DNA of 28,107 nt, from the NCBI GenBank assembly GCA_017396865.1, contig JAFQKO010000167.1, positions 1 to 28,107 on the forward strand. Direction: 5' to 3'. Below are positions 1-7,675 of this stretch, piece after piece. Within the stretch, counting starts at the first letter, position 1. Every line of letters begins with the position of its first letter. This DNA is from Clostridia bacterium. GTDB lineage: Bacteria > Bacillota_A > Clostridia > Oscillospirales > QAKW01. Under the pieces are notes generated by a model. It saw only the letters and a program-made list of their open reading frames with translations, ran no database searches and was not told the DNA's origin. Position numbers and translations under genes: made by a program.

Positions 1-440
1 TCGGAGGGGATGGTGGGCTCGCCGATGGAGATGCACAGCTCCTTAAACAGCTCGCGGTCCTCGGCACGCTGGATGCTTTCACTGCTGGTACCCAGCAGCT
101 CGACCTCGCACTCCCGCAGGATGCCCTTCTTCTCCAGCTGCATGGCCAAATTCAAGCCGGTCTGGCCGCCGATGCCCGGTACGATGGCGTCGGGCCGCTC
201 ATAGCGCAGGATCTTGGCGATATATTCCAAGGTCAGCGGCTCCATATACACCTTATCGGCGATGGTGGTATCGGTCATAATGGTGGCGGGGTTGGAGTTG
301 CAAAGAACAACCTCATAGCCCTCTTCCTTCAGCGCCAGGCAAGCCTGGGTGCCGGCATAGTCAAACTCCGCTGCCTGACCGATCACGATCGGGCCGGAGC
401 CGATGATTAAAATCTTCTTCAAATCTTTTCTCTTAGCCAT
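1..440 (-). CDS. carB: Carbamoyl-phosphate synthase large subunit, N-terminal part (cut by window edge)
   Basis: CarB makes carbamoyl phosphate from bicarbonate, ammonia (delivered by CarA) and two ATP for pyrimidine and arginine synthesis. About 146 N-terminal residues are visible, from an ATG whose GGAGG ribosome site lies in the last codons of pyrC. The reading frame shows the nucleotide-binding start ([23 protein letters not shown]), the [10 protein letters not shown] stretch and the [12 protein letters not shown] stretch, all typical of the first ATP-grasp half. The full protein should be about 1,060-1,080 residues, so most lies outside the window. It is four bases downstream of pyrC and should share its PyrR-controlled transcript. 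No carA lies between pyrC and carB; it may follow carB or be elsewhere. Confidence 0.95.
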   Translation of the reverse strand, partial: MAKRKDLKKILIIGSGPIVIGQAAEFDYAGTQACLALKEEGYEVVLCNSNPATIMTDTTIADKVYMEPLTLEYIAKILRYERPDAIVPGIGGQTGLNLAMQLEKKGILRECEVELLGTSSESIQRAEDRELFKELCISIGEPTIPS

Positions 441-444
441 ATTC

Positions 445-1656
445 TTATTCCTCCGTTTGATATACTGTCTTATCGCCGTAAAGCGTTGCTATACATTTTC
501 CAAAGACCCGCTCGCCCTTAAACGGCGTGGCGCGTCCTTTACTCTTAAAGGTTTCGGGATCGATCTCATATTCCGCATCCAGATCCCAAACCGTGATGCC
601 GCTTTGGGGGATCCCAAACCGTTTGCGGGGATTTTCACTCAGCAGAGCGATCAGCTTTTCCAAGGAGATAATCCCTGTTTTCACCAGCCCCGTATACATC
701 GTTGCAAAGGCGGTCTCGATGCCGACAACCCCCATCATGCTCCCCGCCAAGCCCTTTGCCTTTTCCTCGGCGGAGTGGGGCGCATGGTCGGTGGCGATCA
801 TATCGATGGTGCCGTCCTTAATGCCCTCGATCAGTGCAAGGCGGTCTTCCTCGCTGCGCAGGGGCGGGTTCATCTTGAAGCGGCCGTCCTCCTGCAGCAT
901 GCTGTCGTTCATCAGCAGGTAGTGGGGCGCTGTCTCACAGGTAACGTTGACCCCGCGTGCCTTGGCCTCGCGGATCAGCGCCACGCTCTCCTTGGTGGAG
1001 ATATGACAGACGTGGTAGGCGCAGCCGATCTCCTCCACCAGCTTTAAGTCACGGGCGATGGGGCCCCATTCGCTCTCGGAGCAGATGCCCTTATGGCCAT
1101 GGGCCTTGGCATACGCACCGTCGTGGATATACCCGCCGTGCAGCAGAGCATTATCCTCGCAATGGGCAACGATCATCTTGCCCAGCGCCTTGGCGCGAAG
1201 CATTGCCTCCCGCATCATCGCTTCGCTTTGCACACCGCGGCCATCATCCGAGAAGGCGATGGCATCCTTAGCCATGCCCTCCAGATCGGCAAGGGCCTCC
1301 CCCTGCTCGCCTACGGTGATAGCGCCGTAGGGATGCACCCCGATCACCGCCTGCTCGCGGATCAGCTTCAGCTGCTCCTCCAGATGCTCAACACGATCGG
1401 GAACGGGATTGAGATTCGGCATGGAGCAAACGTCGGTATAGCCGCCCGCCGCCGAGGCCAGCGTTCCGCTTGCGATGGTTTCTTTATAAGAAAAACCCGG
1501 CTCTCGCAAATGCACGTGCACATCGCAAAAACCGGGAAAAACAGCAATTTTATGATCGGTAAAATGGGAACAGAAAGCCATATCAACAGGAAGAGTGAAT
1601 GCCTTTTCCTGCATCATGCCGTTCTCATATACCAATGCCTGCTCGATTTTTTTCAT
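445..1656 (-). CDS. pyrC: Dihydroorotase (type I)
   Basis: Cytoplasmic zinc enzyme that interconverts N-carbamoyl-aspartate and dihydroorotate, the third step of de novo pyrimidine synthesis. The 403-residue length fits type I bacterial dihydroorotases. Visible motifs are the metal-binding [10 protein letters not shown] near residue 45, the metal-ligand region AFSDDGRGV where type I enzymes carry Asp rather than a carbamylated Lys, the His ligand regions AHCED and CHIST, and the catalytic ATDHAPH near residue 290. The ATG has an AAAGGAG site six bases upstream. It is the first gene after a PyrR-type attenuator leader (1671-1800) and is followed closely by carB. Start and identity are secure. 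Confidence 0.96.
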   Translation of the reverse strand: MKKIEQALVYENGMMQEKAFTLPVDMAFCSHFTDHKIAVFPGFCDVHVHLREPGFSYKETIASGTLASAAGGYTDVCSMPNLNPVPDRVEHLEEQLKLIREQAVIGVHPYGAITVGEQGEALADLEGMAKDAIAFSDDGRGVQSEAMMREAMLRAKALGKMIVAHCEDNALLHGGYIHDGAYAKAHGHKGICSESEWGPIARDLKLVEEIGCAYHVCHISTKESVALIREAKARGVNVTCETAPHYLLMNDSMLQEDGRFKMNPPLRSEEDRLALIEGIKDGTIDMIATDHAPHSAEEKAKGLAGSMMGVVGIETAFATMYTGLVKTGIISLEKLIALLSENPRKRFGIPQSGITVWDLDAEYEIDPETFKSKGRATPFKGERVFGKCIATLYGDKTVYQTEE

Positions 1657-1670
1657 CCAATACTCCTTTT

Positions 1671-1704
1671 AAAAAAGCCCTGCCGCAATATTCGGCAAGG
1701 CTTT
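1671..1704 (-). terminator. Intrinsic terminator of the pyrimidine attenuator
   Basis: In the pyrC leader transcript, 12 paired bases (AAAGCCTTGCCG with CGGCAGGGCTTT) enclose a seven-base loop and run directly into a U tract just before the pyrC ribosome site. Its 5' arm includes CTTGCCGA, which can instead pair with TCGGCAAG in the PyrR site upstream. The two structures are mutually exclusive, as expected of attenuation. Confidence 0.88.
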
Positions 1705-1762
1705 CATGACGCAACAAACCAAAAGCGCAGACTCTGCGCTCCTGACTGTAGACCTCGTTATG

Positions 1763-1800
1763 AAAATCTTGCCGATCTCACGGGATCGTCTTAAAGATCA
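1763..1800 (-). promoter_or_regulatory. PyrR-binding RNA element (pyr leader)
   Basis: Read on the minus strand, the leader contains ATCTTTAAGACGATC followed by CCGTGAGATCGGCAAGAT. The TTTAA, CCGTGAG loop and GGCAAG blocks match what I recall of the PyrR-binding consensus. It folds as an anti-antiterminator: outer ATCTT/AAGAT pairs, an internal loop, then GATC/GATC closing the loop. In known systems PyrR bound to UMP stabilises it, freeing the downstream terminator. pyrR itself is not in the window. Position between promoter and terminator supports the call. Confidence 0.85.
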
Positions 1801-1815
1801 TTTATATTTTTATAT

Positions 1816-1844
1816 ATTATACTACCACATAGAAAAAATGTCAA
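1816..1844 (-). promoter_or_regulatory. Promoter of the pyrC-carB operon
   Basis: Perfect sigma-A type hexamers on the minus strand: TTGACA (1839-1844) and TATAAT (1816-1821) with a 17-base spacer. Transcription would begin near 1809 and give a leader of about 150 bases carrying the PyrR site and attenuator. Confidence 0.9.
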
Positions 1845-1912
1845 TCAATATTCCTAAAAATATCGACAAAAACCAATCGACATCCACCCTTCTTTTTTGG
1901 TATTTACGGACG

Positions 1913-1938
1913 AAAAAAACGGTGCGTATGCACCGTTT
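1913..1938 (-). terminator. Terminator after divIC
   Basis: Nine-base-pair stem AAACGGTGC/GCACCGTTT with a four-base loop, followed on the minus strand by seven U residues. It touches the divIC stop codon and closes the yabP-yabQ-divIC unit. Confidence 0.85.
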
Positions 1939-2279
1939 TATCGATCTGTTACGTTATCAAATACCACTTCACCGGGCTTAACGTAGTTTTGCTCACGCGC
2001 CACCTTCTCGATATATTCGAGATCGACCTGACCGCCGAGGACGTCGTTGAGCTGCTCATTCTGAATGGTCTGGCTGGAGACCTTCTGCTGAACCTCACCC
2101 AGCTCCGCCTTCTTCTCGCGGATCTGGCTCTGCAGCTTAATGCAGGTGAAGGTCATGTTACCGGCAACGTAGACCAAGGCCACGATCAAAAGACCCCGCA
2201 CAACGGGGTTCATCTTACGGGAGTGCTTTGCCTTCCCGACCGACTTGCTTTTTTTGATGGACTTTTCCTTGCTTTTCAC
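1938..2279 (-). CDS. divIC: Septum formation initiator, DivIC/FtsB family
   Basis: Small bitopic membrane protein of the division complex that pairs with FtsL and DivIB. Seen here: a lysine/arginine-rich cytoplasmic N-terminus, one transmembrane segment (VVRGLLIVALVYVAGNMTF), an extracellular coiled coil with heptad-like Gln/Glu/Leu spacing, and the C-terminal block YIEKVAREQNYVKPGEVVF typical of DivIC (family knowledge). I chose the GTG at 2279 because an AAGGAG site lies 11 bases upstream; the longer TTG start at 2300 would put that site inside the gene. About 113 residues. It overlaps the end of yabQ by some 65 bases, and follows yabP-yabQ as in Bacillus. Confidence 0.88.
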   Translation of the reverse strand: MKSKEKSIKKSKSVGKAKHSRKMNPVVRGLLIVALVYVAGNMTFTCIKLQSQIREKKAELGEVQQKVSSQTIQNEQLNDVLGGQVDLEYIEKVAREQNYVKPGEVVFDNVTDR

Positions 2280-2709
2280 GCAGCCGTTTGCTCCTTCCAA
2301 AGTGATACAGTCTAATTCTACACCATTCTTTCAAAAAAATAAAGGGTTTTTTTGAAAATTTCAAAAAAAGTTTCAAATTTCTGCTCAAAAGCCGCAAAAA
2401 TCGCGCCAAAGCCCGCGCCGACATCCCGATCAACGAACCGAGTGTCAGGCGGTAGATCAAAAATCCGAGCCCCTGCCCCACCAGCAAAAACAGCCGCACC
2501 TGCCCGTAATAGATTCTGCTGAATACGTAGGCGGTGGCAACGGCGGCGATAAAGCAAAAGAGCAGATCCTCCAAAAAGACCAAAAACCACGGATTTTTAC
2601 GGCGCAGGATCCGCAGGATGCGGAAGGCATCGAATACCGCACCCAGCGCACCCCCCAGCACCGCCGACCAAAGAAAGGCGATCGCCTGCTCGGAAAAATA
2701 GGTTTCCAT
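2215..2709 (-). CDS. yabQ: Spore cortex biosynthesis protein YabQ
   Basis: Integral membrane protein required for spore cortex formation in Bacillus and conserved in endospore formers. The 164 residues show an N-terminal membrane segment (AIAFLWSAVLGGALGAVFDA) with the family's G-x-x-x-D-x-F-R-x-x-R signature running on to RILRIL, two further hydrophobic segments (residues about 42-62 and 72-95) and a very basic C-terminal tail. The ATG overlaps the yabP TGA (TGATG), implying translational coupling. Its neighbours yabP and divIC give the same order as in Bacillus subtilis, which makes the assignment firm. Confidence 0.9.
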   Translation of the reverse strand: METYFSEQAIAFLWSAVLGGALGAVFDAFRILRILRRKNPWFLVFLEDLLFCFIAAVATAYVFSRIYYGQVRLFLLVGQGLGFLIYRLTLGSLIGMSARALARFLRLLSRNLKLFLKFSKKPFIFLKEWCRIRLYHFGRSKRLREKQGKVHQKKQVGREGKALP

Positions 2710-2984
2710 CAGCGGAACAGCCCTTTGAACAGTCCGCCGTTCTTATCCTTCAAATCGGCATAGTGCAAGCCGTCCACCGCACCCTCGACGATGATCTCTC
2801 CGCTCTCCACATTGAGGTGGTTGATATGCAGATCCTCCCCCTCCACCGTCAGCACCCCCTGATCGGTGAGGATGACCACCGTTTTTTCGTCGAAGCTGTC
2901 CACGTCCAGCACGCCGCCTGCCCGCAGCAAGCGGCGCCCCTCCAGGGATAGCTGATGATTGCCCGCCTTGCGCTCTTCTTCCAT
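2709..2984 (-). CDS. yabP: Sporulation protein YabP
   Basis: A 91-residue mother-cell sporulation protein; in Bacillus YabP acts with YabQ in cortex formation. The sequence carries the family pattern: a hydrophobic start (NHQLSLEGRRLLRAGGVLDV), SFDEKTVVILTDQGVLTVEG, and DLHINHLNVESGEIIVEG. The start is the ATG preceding EEERKAG, with an AAGGGGGC ribosome site about nine bases upstream; a longer frame reaching 3077 has no ribosome site and runs through the terminator at 3049-3080. The gene usually found just upstream, yabO/rqcP, is absent here and a ferredoxin gene takes that place. Confidence 0.88.
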   Translation of the reverse strand: MEEERKAGNHQLSLEGRRLLRAGGVLDVDSFDEKTVVILTDQGVLTVEGEDLHINHLNVESGEIIVEGAVDGLHYADLKDKNGGLFKGLFR

Positions 2985-3048
2985 AAATATAACGCCCCCT
3001 TTTTTAATTAATCTTATGCAAAAGGAACGTGATGCATGCGGTGAAAAT

Positions 3049-3080
3049 AAAATGCCGATTGCAAAAGCAATCGGCATTTT
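3049..3080 (-). terminator. Terminator after the ferredoxin gene
   Basis: Perfect 14-base-pair stem (AAAATGCCGATTGC with GCAATCGGCATTTT) and AAAA/TTTT loop, followed on the minus strand by TTTTATTTT. The symmetrical A and T tracts mean it could work in both directions. It separates the ferredoxin from yabP, so yabP probably has its own promoter within 2985-3048. Confidence 0.88.
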
Positions 3081-3098
3081 ATCTTATGTTTAATTCAA

Positions 3099-3326
<228 letters not shown>

Positions 3327-3343
3327 GAGTTTTTTAAAAAATT

Positions 3344-4225
3344 TTATTCGGCAGCGGTTTCTGCGGCGGGTTCTGCCGCAGGCTTGGCATCCTTCTTGCG
3401 CTCCTCCCGATGGGGGCGGTGCCAGCGCAGCTCCTTCACGTCGAAGGAATCGAAGGTAACGGTGCCGTCCTCAGCGATAAACTTCACCTTGACCCGTCCT
3501 GCAAGGACCGCCACCTCATTGACCTGACCCTTCCCCTTGGGAGTATCGATCTGCATGCCGACCTTGGGCATCTGCTTGCCCAGCTCCTCATAGGTTTCCT
3601 GCTCATAGTTGAGGCAGCACATCAGAATGCCGCAAACGCCGCTGATCTTAACGGGATTAAGGGGCAAGCCCTGATCCTTGGCGCTCTTGATGGTCACGCG
3701 GCTGAAATCGCTCAGAAAATCATGGCAGCAGAAGGGACGGCCGCACATTCCGATGCCGCCCATCATCTTGCATTCATCCCGCACACCGATCTGCCGCAGC
3801 TCGATGCGGGTCTTAAAGACCGAAGCCAGATCCTTCACCAGATCGCGGAAATCCACTCGCCCGTCGGCGGTAAAGAAAAAGAGGATCTTGCTGCCGTCGA
3901 AGGTATATTCCACGTCCACCAGCGACATCTCCAGCTTATGCTTCTGCACCTTTTCGGCAAAGATCTCGGCGGCGCGCTTTTCCTTGGCGCGGTTGCGCTC
4001 CATCTGCCGCAGATCCACCGCATCGGCGATGCGCAGCACCGGCTTCAAGGGCTGAACAACGTCCTCATCCGCCACCGCCCGCACACCGAGGGTAACCTCG
4101 CCGCATTCGGAGCCACGCGCGGTTTCCACCACGCAATATTCCCCCGCCTTCAGCTCTAAGCCGCGGGGATCGAAATAATAAGTTTTACCGTTGTCCTTAA
4201 ATCGGACACCAACGATTTTAATCAA
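3344..4225 (-). CDS. ricT: PSP1 domain protein RicT (YaaT)
   Basis: RicT/YaaT forms an Fe-S-containing complex with RicA and RicF that affects RNase Y-dependent mRNA maturation and sporulation in Bacillus. The sequence starts with the family's IVGVRFKDNGKTYYFDPRG and carries the cysteine clusters GMCGRPFCCHDF and GVCGILMCCLNYE, consistent with its cluster ligands, inside the PSP1 C-terminal domain. The tail is Ala/Glu/Pro-rich and probably disordered. I chose the TTG at 4225: it overlaps the holB stop (TTGA), a GGGAG site lies 10 bases upstream, and it yields the family N-terminus; the frame is open further upstream but without similarity. Last gene of the femX-alr-holB-ricT operon. Confidence 0.9.
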   Translation of the reverse strand: MIKIVGVRFKDNGKTYYFDPRGLELKAGEYCVVETARGSECGEVTLGVRAVADEDVVQPLKPVLRIADAVDLRQMERNRAKEKRAAEIFAEKVQKHKLEMSLVDVEYTFDGSKILFFFTADGRVDFRDLVKDLASVFKTRIELRQIGVRDECKMMGGIGMCGRPFCCHDFLSDFSRVTIKSAKDQGLPLNPVKISGVCGILMCCLNYEQETYEELGKQMPKVGMQIDTPKGKGQVNEVAVLAGRVKVKFIAEDGTVTFDSFDVKELRWHRPHREERKKDAKPAAEPAAETAAE

Positions 4226-5154
4226 CGCAGTAATTCTCCCATCTCTGCAACGAAGCAGGCCTTCACCAAATTCTCGTTGCAATAATCACGAAGCAGCCGC
4301 TTGCTTTTCAGCGCCAGATCGGCCATACCGTAAAGCTGCTCCAATTTCATTCTACCTAAAAAGCCCTTGATTTGCAAGATGCTTTCCAAAAAAACAATAT
4401 TTTCCTCGCCGCCCCCCGTCTTATAAAGAAGGAAATCATGGCAGAGGCGGGAAAAGCTATCCAAAAAGGAAAGGAACTCCCCCTTCGGCAGGGTAGCGAT
4501 CATCCGATCGGCCTCCAGCATCTTATTGCGGCAGAGCTTACCCAGCAGCCGCACACCCAGATCGCCGTAGGTCAGCAAAGTGCCGCCCTCCAGATAGGCC
4601 ATCGCCAGCCCCAGATTGCCGCCCGCCGCTTTCAATAGGGTTGCCGCACGCTCCTCCTCGGGGAAGCGTTCCTTTAAGAAGGCAACGCCCTCCCGCTCGC
4701 CCACCGGCTGCATCTCCCAGATCACGCAGCGAGAGCGGATGGTCGGCAATACCGCCTCCCGCTCCGGTGCCAGCAGCAAAAAGACCACGTGGGCGGGGGG
4801 CTCTTCCAAAATCTTCAAAATCGCATTCTGGCCGTTATCGTTCAGGCTTTCGCAATGATCGATGATCATCACCTTTTTGGGTGCCTGATTGGGCAGGGTA
4901 TAGGCTTCGCGCCGAAAGGCACGCACCTCATCAACGGGGATCTGCTTGCCCTCCTCCTTGGGCGCAAGCCAAAGGACGTCGGGGTGGCTGTTACGCTCCA
5001 CCAAGCCGACGGTATCCTCCACCAGCTTGGCCGCAAACAGCTTGGCCAACGTTTTTTTGCCCATCCCCGCCGCACCTGCGATCAGGTAGGCATGGCTGAA
5101 GCCGCCTCGCTCCAGCTCACGGCGAATTTCTTCATTTCCGAGCAGTTTATTCAT
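4222..5154 (-). CDS. holB: DNA polymerase III delta' subunit (clamp loader)
   Basis: AAA+ component of the clamp loader that opens the DnaN ring. Seen: HAYLIAGAAGMGKKT with the Walker A loop near residues 27-35, the HPDV block, the Walker B-like region KVMIIDHCESLN, LKILEEPP, and the IRSRC sensor/arginine-finger motif. About 310 residues, near normal length. The zinc-binding cysteine module normally between Walker A and HPD is absent: only about 16 residues separate KLFAAKL from HPD. I chose the ATG at 5154, with GGTGGAG seven bases upstream, over the GTG at 5160. It overlaps the ends of alr and ricT by a few bases. Next to ricT, as holB often is in Firmicutes. Confidence 0.9.
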   Translation of the reverse strand: MNKLLGNEEIRRELERGGFSHAYLIAGAAGMGKKTLAKLFAAKLVEDTVGLVERNSHPDVLWLAPKEEGKQIPVDEVRAFRREAYTLPNQAPKKVMIIDHCESLNDNGQNAILKILEEPPAHVVFLLLAPEREAVLPTIRSRCVIWEMQPVGEREGVAFLKERFPEEERAATLLKAAGGNLGLAMAYLEGGTLLTYGDLGVRLLGKLCRNKMLEADRMIATLPKGEFLSFLDSFSRLCHDFLLYKTGGGEENIVFLESILQIKGFLGRMKLEQLYGMADLALKSKRLLRDYCNENLVKACFVAEMGELLR

Positions 5155-6223
5155 AAACACGCTCCACCGACCCGTCCACCTGCAGGGGAGATACGCGCAA
5201 AACCATGGTTTTGCCGAGGCAATCCTCCACCCCGGTCACATCAAAGAAGCTGTGGGTGGTGGCGGGGCGGCCCAGCATCGGCACCCGCTTGCCCTCCAAA
5301 GAGCCCCAAACGGTCGGTTTTTTCAACAGTAATTTCAGATCATGGAACAGATAGCGGCATCGGTCGGAAAACCGCATCAGATCCCGCCGTTCGCTTTGAT
5401 AAAAGCCGTCGGCCGTACCTGCGGCTACGATGGCAACGGTGGTATCCTTTTTCAGGCGGCAGACCCCGCCGTAGCCGAGGTTATCGCCTTTTTTCAGGTT
5501 GCGCACCGCCAAAACCTCCGCCTCAAACCGCCCTGCGGGCTTCAACGGCAGATCGGTGGCGATCGGCAAGCGGCCGATCAGGGCAGAGCCTGCCCGCACC
5601 GCATCCAAGGTATAGCCGCCCTTGACCGCTGCGGTAGAATTGGCGATATGGCGCATCGGCAGGGCGATGCCCTTTTCTGCCAGCGCCGTAGTGACCGTCT
5701 CAAAACTTGCCAACTGCTCTTTGGCGGTTTCATTCGGCAGAAACGCGCTGTGCAGATGGCTGAAGATCCCGCTGACCTCCAACCCCTCCAAGGCAAAGAG
5801 GGAGGCGATCTCCTCGATCTGCTCGGGCAAAAAGCCGAAGCGACCCATGCCGGTATCGATCTTAATATGCACCCGCGCCTTTTTCCCCGCCGCCAAGGCT
5901 GCTTCGGAAAGGGCTTGGGCAAAGGCGACGTCGCCGACGGCGACGGTCAGCTCCTTTTCCAGCACCGTTTGGATATAGTCCGCGCCGCTGCCGCAGGAGA
6001 GGATCAGAATCTCCACCTCCCGCCCGCAGAGGGGCAGAGCCTCCTCCAAGCGGCTGACCGCCATCAGCTTACAGCCTGCCTCTTTCAGGATCGAAAAAAG
6101 CCCTTCGGCACCGAGGCCGTAGCCGTTGGCCTTCAAAACAGGGATCACCGCAACACCCGCCCGCTCACAGAGCAGGCGGTAGTTATGGAGAATATTCTCT
6201 TTTTCAACGACTAATCTTGCCAT
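5147..6223 (-). CDS. alr: Alanine racemase-like PLP enzyme
   Basis: Fold-type III PLP racemase, expected to convert L- to D-alanine for peptidoglycan. The PLP lysine lies in VLKANGYGLG (Lys31), KIDTGMGRFG carries the conserved Arg128, VRAGSALIG supplies the Arg that contacts the pyridine nitrogen, and GYGG carries the catalytic Tyr251. The C-terminal motif is unusual: LGRPATTHSFFDVT replaces the common GRxxMD-x-x-x-DV, losing the Met and Asp. It also ends early (358 residues against about 370-390). Substrate preference is therefore not certain. The start codon directly follows the femX stop; coupling with a FemABX enzyme suggests a cell-wall role. Confidence 0.82.
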   Translation of the reverse strand: MARLVVEKENILHNYRLLCERAGVAVIPVLKANGYGLGAEGLFSILKEAGCKLMAVSRLEEALPLCGREVEILILSCGSGADYIQTVLEKELTVAVGDVAFAQALSEAALAAGKKARVHIKIDTGMGRFGFLPEQIEEIASLFALEGLEVSGIFSHLHSAFLPNETAKEQLASFETVTTALAEKGIALPMRHIANSTAAVKGGYTLDAVRAGSALIGRLPIATDLPLKPAGRFEAEVLAVRNLKKGDNLGYGGVCRLKKDTTVAIVAAGTADGFYQSERRDLMRFSDRCRYLFHDLKLLLKKPTVWGSLEGKRVPMLGRPATTHSFFDVTGVEDCLGKTMVLRVSPLQVDGSVERVYE

Positions 6224-7285
6224 TTATTTACCTTTATTCTTAAGCTTAAAGAGGATCATGCTGAGCTTGCGGTACATCTTACTGCCCCACTTGGACCAGG
6301 AGAGCATCAGCTTATTATAGACCAGATCCATCTCGCCGACAAATTCGGTGAACTCGCCGTTAAAGCCCTTCTTAAAGCGATAGAGACCGTAGAGGGGGTT
6401 GTCCTCGCTCAGGTCGCCCGAAACACCGCGGAAGTCGTAGACCCGCGCACCGCGCTCGATCGCCCATTTGATCATCTCCCACTGGAGCAGATAGTTGGGC
6501 ATATAGTTGCGATGCTCATTGGAGGATGCGCCGTAGAGATACCAAACCTTATCGCCATAGCCGATGGCGAGGGTACCTGCAATGGCCACACCGTCCAGAT
6601 AGGCCATATAAAGGCGGGCGTGCTCACCCAGCTCCCGCATCATGCGGCGGAAATACTCCTCGGTGCGAACACCGAAATTATCCCGCATACCGGTGGTAAC
6701 CATGATCCGATGGAAATCAGGCAGCGCCTCTTCCCCGCAGAGCTTGACCTCCACGCCCTTTTTGATGGCAACGCGGATATTATAGCGGGTCTTTTGATGG
6801 AAGGAGGCCATAACGGCGTCCTCGTCCCGCCCATCAAGATACAAGCGGAACACAAAGCGGGGCTGGATGCCCTCAAAGTTCTTGGAGCGATTGGGCTCGG
6901 TGAACCCAAGCTTACGGCAGATGGCACGGTACTCCTCATCTTCCACCGAAACGTCGCTATCCATCTTCAGCGAGCAGGCATGATACTTCTTGCCCACCTC
7001 CCCTGCCGCCTTAACCAGGCGGGTCATCATCTCTTCGTCGTGAATATCGCAAACGGGACCGCGGCAGGAATACATGATCGACGTGCCCGGCACCTTACGG
7101 ATCAAAAGACCCATTGCGCCTGCGATCTCCCCTGCTTCGTTGCGCTCGATCACCGCTTCAAAGGCCCACTCGGTCTTGAGCCGTGCCCATTCGGTGGACT
7201 GCGCAAAATGCCCCTTCGGATGTTTTTGCAAAAATGCTTCATATTCTGCCACAGCGGCAGCGTTCTTCAGATCCAGTAATTCCAC
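6224..7285 (-). CDS. FemABX-family aminoacyltransferase (peptidoglycan branching)
   Basis: FemABX proteins use aminoacyl-tRNA to add amino acids to the peptide stem of lipid II, building interpeptide bridges at the cytoplasmic membrane. The 353-residue frame shows two GNAT-like halves: FAQSTEWARLKTEW near residue 27, then SFHQKTRYNIRVAIKKGVEV near 165 and the block VWYLYGASSNEHRNYMPNYLLQWEMIKWA, followed by YDFRGVSGD and LYRFKKGFNGEFTEFVGEMD, a characteristic FemAB ending. Start is a GTG with AAAGGAG ten bases upstream. It leads an operon with alr, holB and ricT from a clear promoter (7323-7351). Which amino acid it transfers cannot be read here. Confidence 0.88.
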   Translation of the reverse strand: MELLDLKNAAAVAEYEAFLQKHPKGHFAQSTEWARLKTEWAFEAVIERNEAGEIAGAMGLLIRKVPGTSIMYSCRGPVCDIHDEEMMTRLVKAAGEVGKKYHACSLKMDSDVSVEDEEYRAICRKLGFTEPNRSKNFEGIQPRFVFRLYLDGRDEDAVMASFHQKTRYNIRVAIKKGVEVKLCGEEALPDFHRIMVTTGMRDNFGVRTEEYFRRMMRELGEHARLYMAYLDGVAIAGTLAIGYGDKVWYLYGASSNEHRNYMPNYLLQWEMIKWAIERGARVYDFRGVSGDLSEDNPLYGLYRFKKGFNGEFTEFVGEMDLVYNKLMLSWSKWGSKMYRKLSMILFKLKNKGK

Positions 7286-7322
7286 GAATACCTGTCTCCT
7301 TTAAATTATTGTTTTTCATCTT

Positions 7323-7351
7323 AGTATAACACTTTTTCTTGGGAATGTAAA
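7323..7351 (-). promoter_or_regulatory. Promoter of the femX-alr-holB-ricT operon
   Basis: Minus-strand TTTACA (7346-7351) and TATACT (7323-7328), spacer 17. It is back-to-back with the promoter of the DUF1858 gene. Confidence 0.8.
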
Positions 7352-7370
7352 CCAAAATTAAAAAATACCT

Positions 7371-7398
7371 TTGCATTTTGTCAAAAATGGTATATAAT
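7371..7398 (+). promoter_or_regulatory. Promoter of the DUF1858 gene
   Basis: TTGCAT (7371-7376) and TATAAT (7393-7398), spacer 16, about 30 bases upstream of the start codon at 7429, which has an AAAAGGAG site. Confidence 0.7.
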
Positions 7399-7428
7399 AT
7401 AGAAAAAATGAAAAGGAGATTTTTAAAA

Positions 7429-7623
7429 ATGATTACAAAAGATACCATTATTGCCGAAGTTCTGGATCAGTATCCTGATACCGCCGAGCTCTTTTTGGAG
7501 ATCGGTATGCACTGCCTCCATTGCCCCTCTGCCCGCGGCGAGAGCATCGAGCAGGCTTGCATGGTACACGGCGTTAACGCCGACGAGCTGATCGCCAAGA
7601 TCAACGCAAAAATCGCAAAATAA
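7429..7623 (+). CDS. DUF1858 redox-disulfide protein
   Basis: A 64-residue cytoplasmic protein of the DUF1858 / hybrid-cluster-protein-associated disulfide family. The fold is recognised by MITKDTIIAEVLDQYP at the start and the GMHCLHCPSARGESIEQAC block, with a CxxC pair at Cys29 and Cys32 and a third Cys at 45 in EQACMVHGV. The family is thought to act in redox or metal-linked chemistry but has no settled function; no hybrid cluster protein gene is nearby. The start is the ATG with AAAAGGAG about 10 bases upstream; a longer frame from 7378 overlaps the promoter. A palindrome plus T run follows as its terminator. Confidence 0.85.
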   Translation: MITKDTIIAEVLDQYPDTAELFLEIGMHCLHCPSARGESIEQACMVHGVNADELIAKINAKIAK

Positions 7624-7625
7624 CC

Positions 7626-7662
7626 GTAGGGGACGATGCCCACATCGTCCCTCTACTTTTTT
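7626..7662 (+). terminator. REP-like palindrome acting as terminator
   Basis: GTAG-GGGACGATG, loop CCCA, CATCGTCCC-t-CTAC, followed by six T residues. The palindrome belongs to the GTAGGGG...CGATGCCCACATCG family also seen at 11494-11519 and 22701-22726, so a dispersed repeat seems to supply the terminator for the DUF1858 gene. Confidence 0.65.
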
Positions 7663-7675
7663 ATCGAGGTTTAAT

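Noticed and set aside
403..1794. Plus-strand frames opposite pyrC and its leader
   Set aside because: They overlap a certain pyrC and attenuator and have no ribosome sites.
2709..3077. Longer yabP frame starting at 3077
   Set aside because: It would run through the ferredoxin terminator and lacks a ribosome site; the ATG at 2984 has one and matches the family N-terminus.
3410..6214. Long plus-strand frames opposite ricT, holB and alr
   Set aside because: His/Leu/Gln-rich translations typical of antisense shadows; the minus-strand genes have full family motifs and coupled starts.
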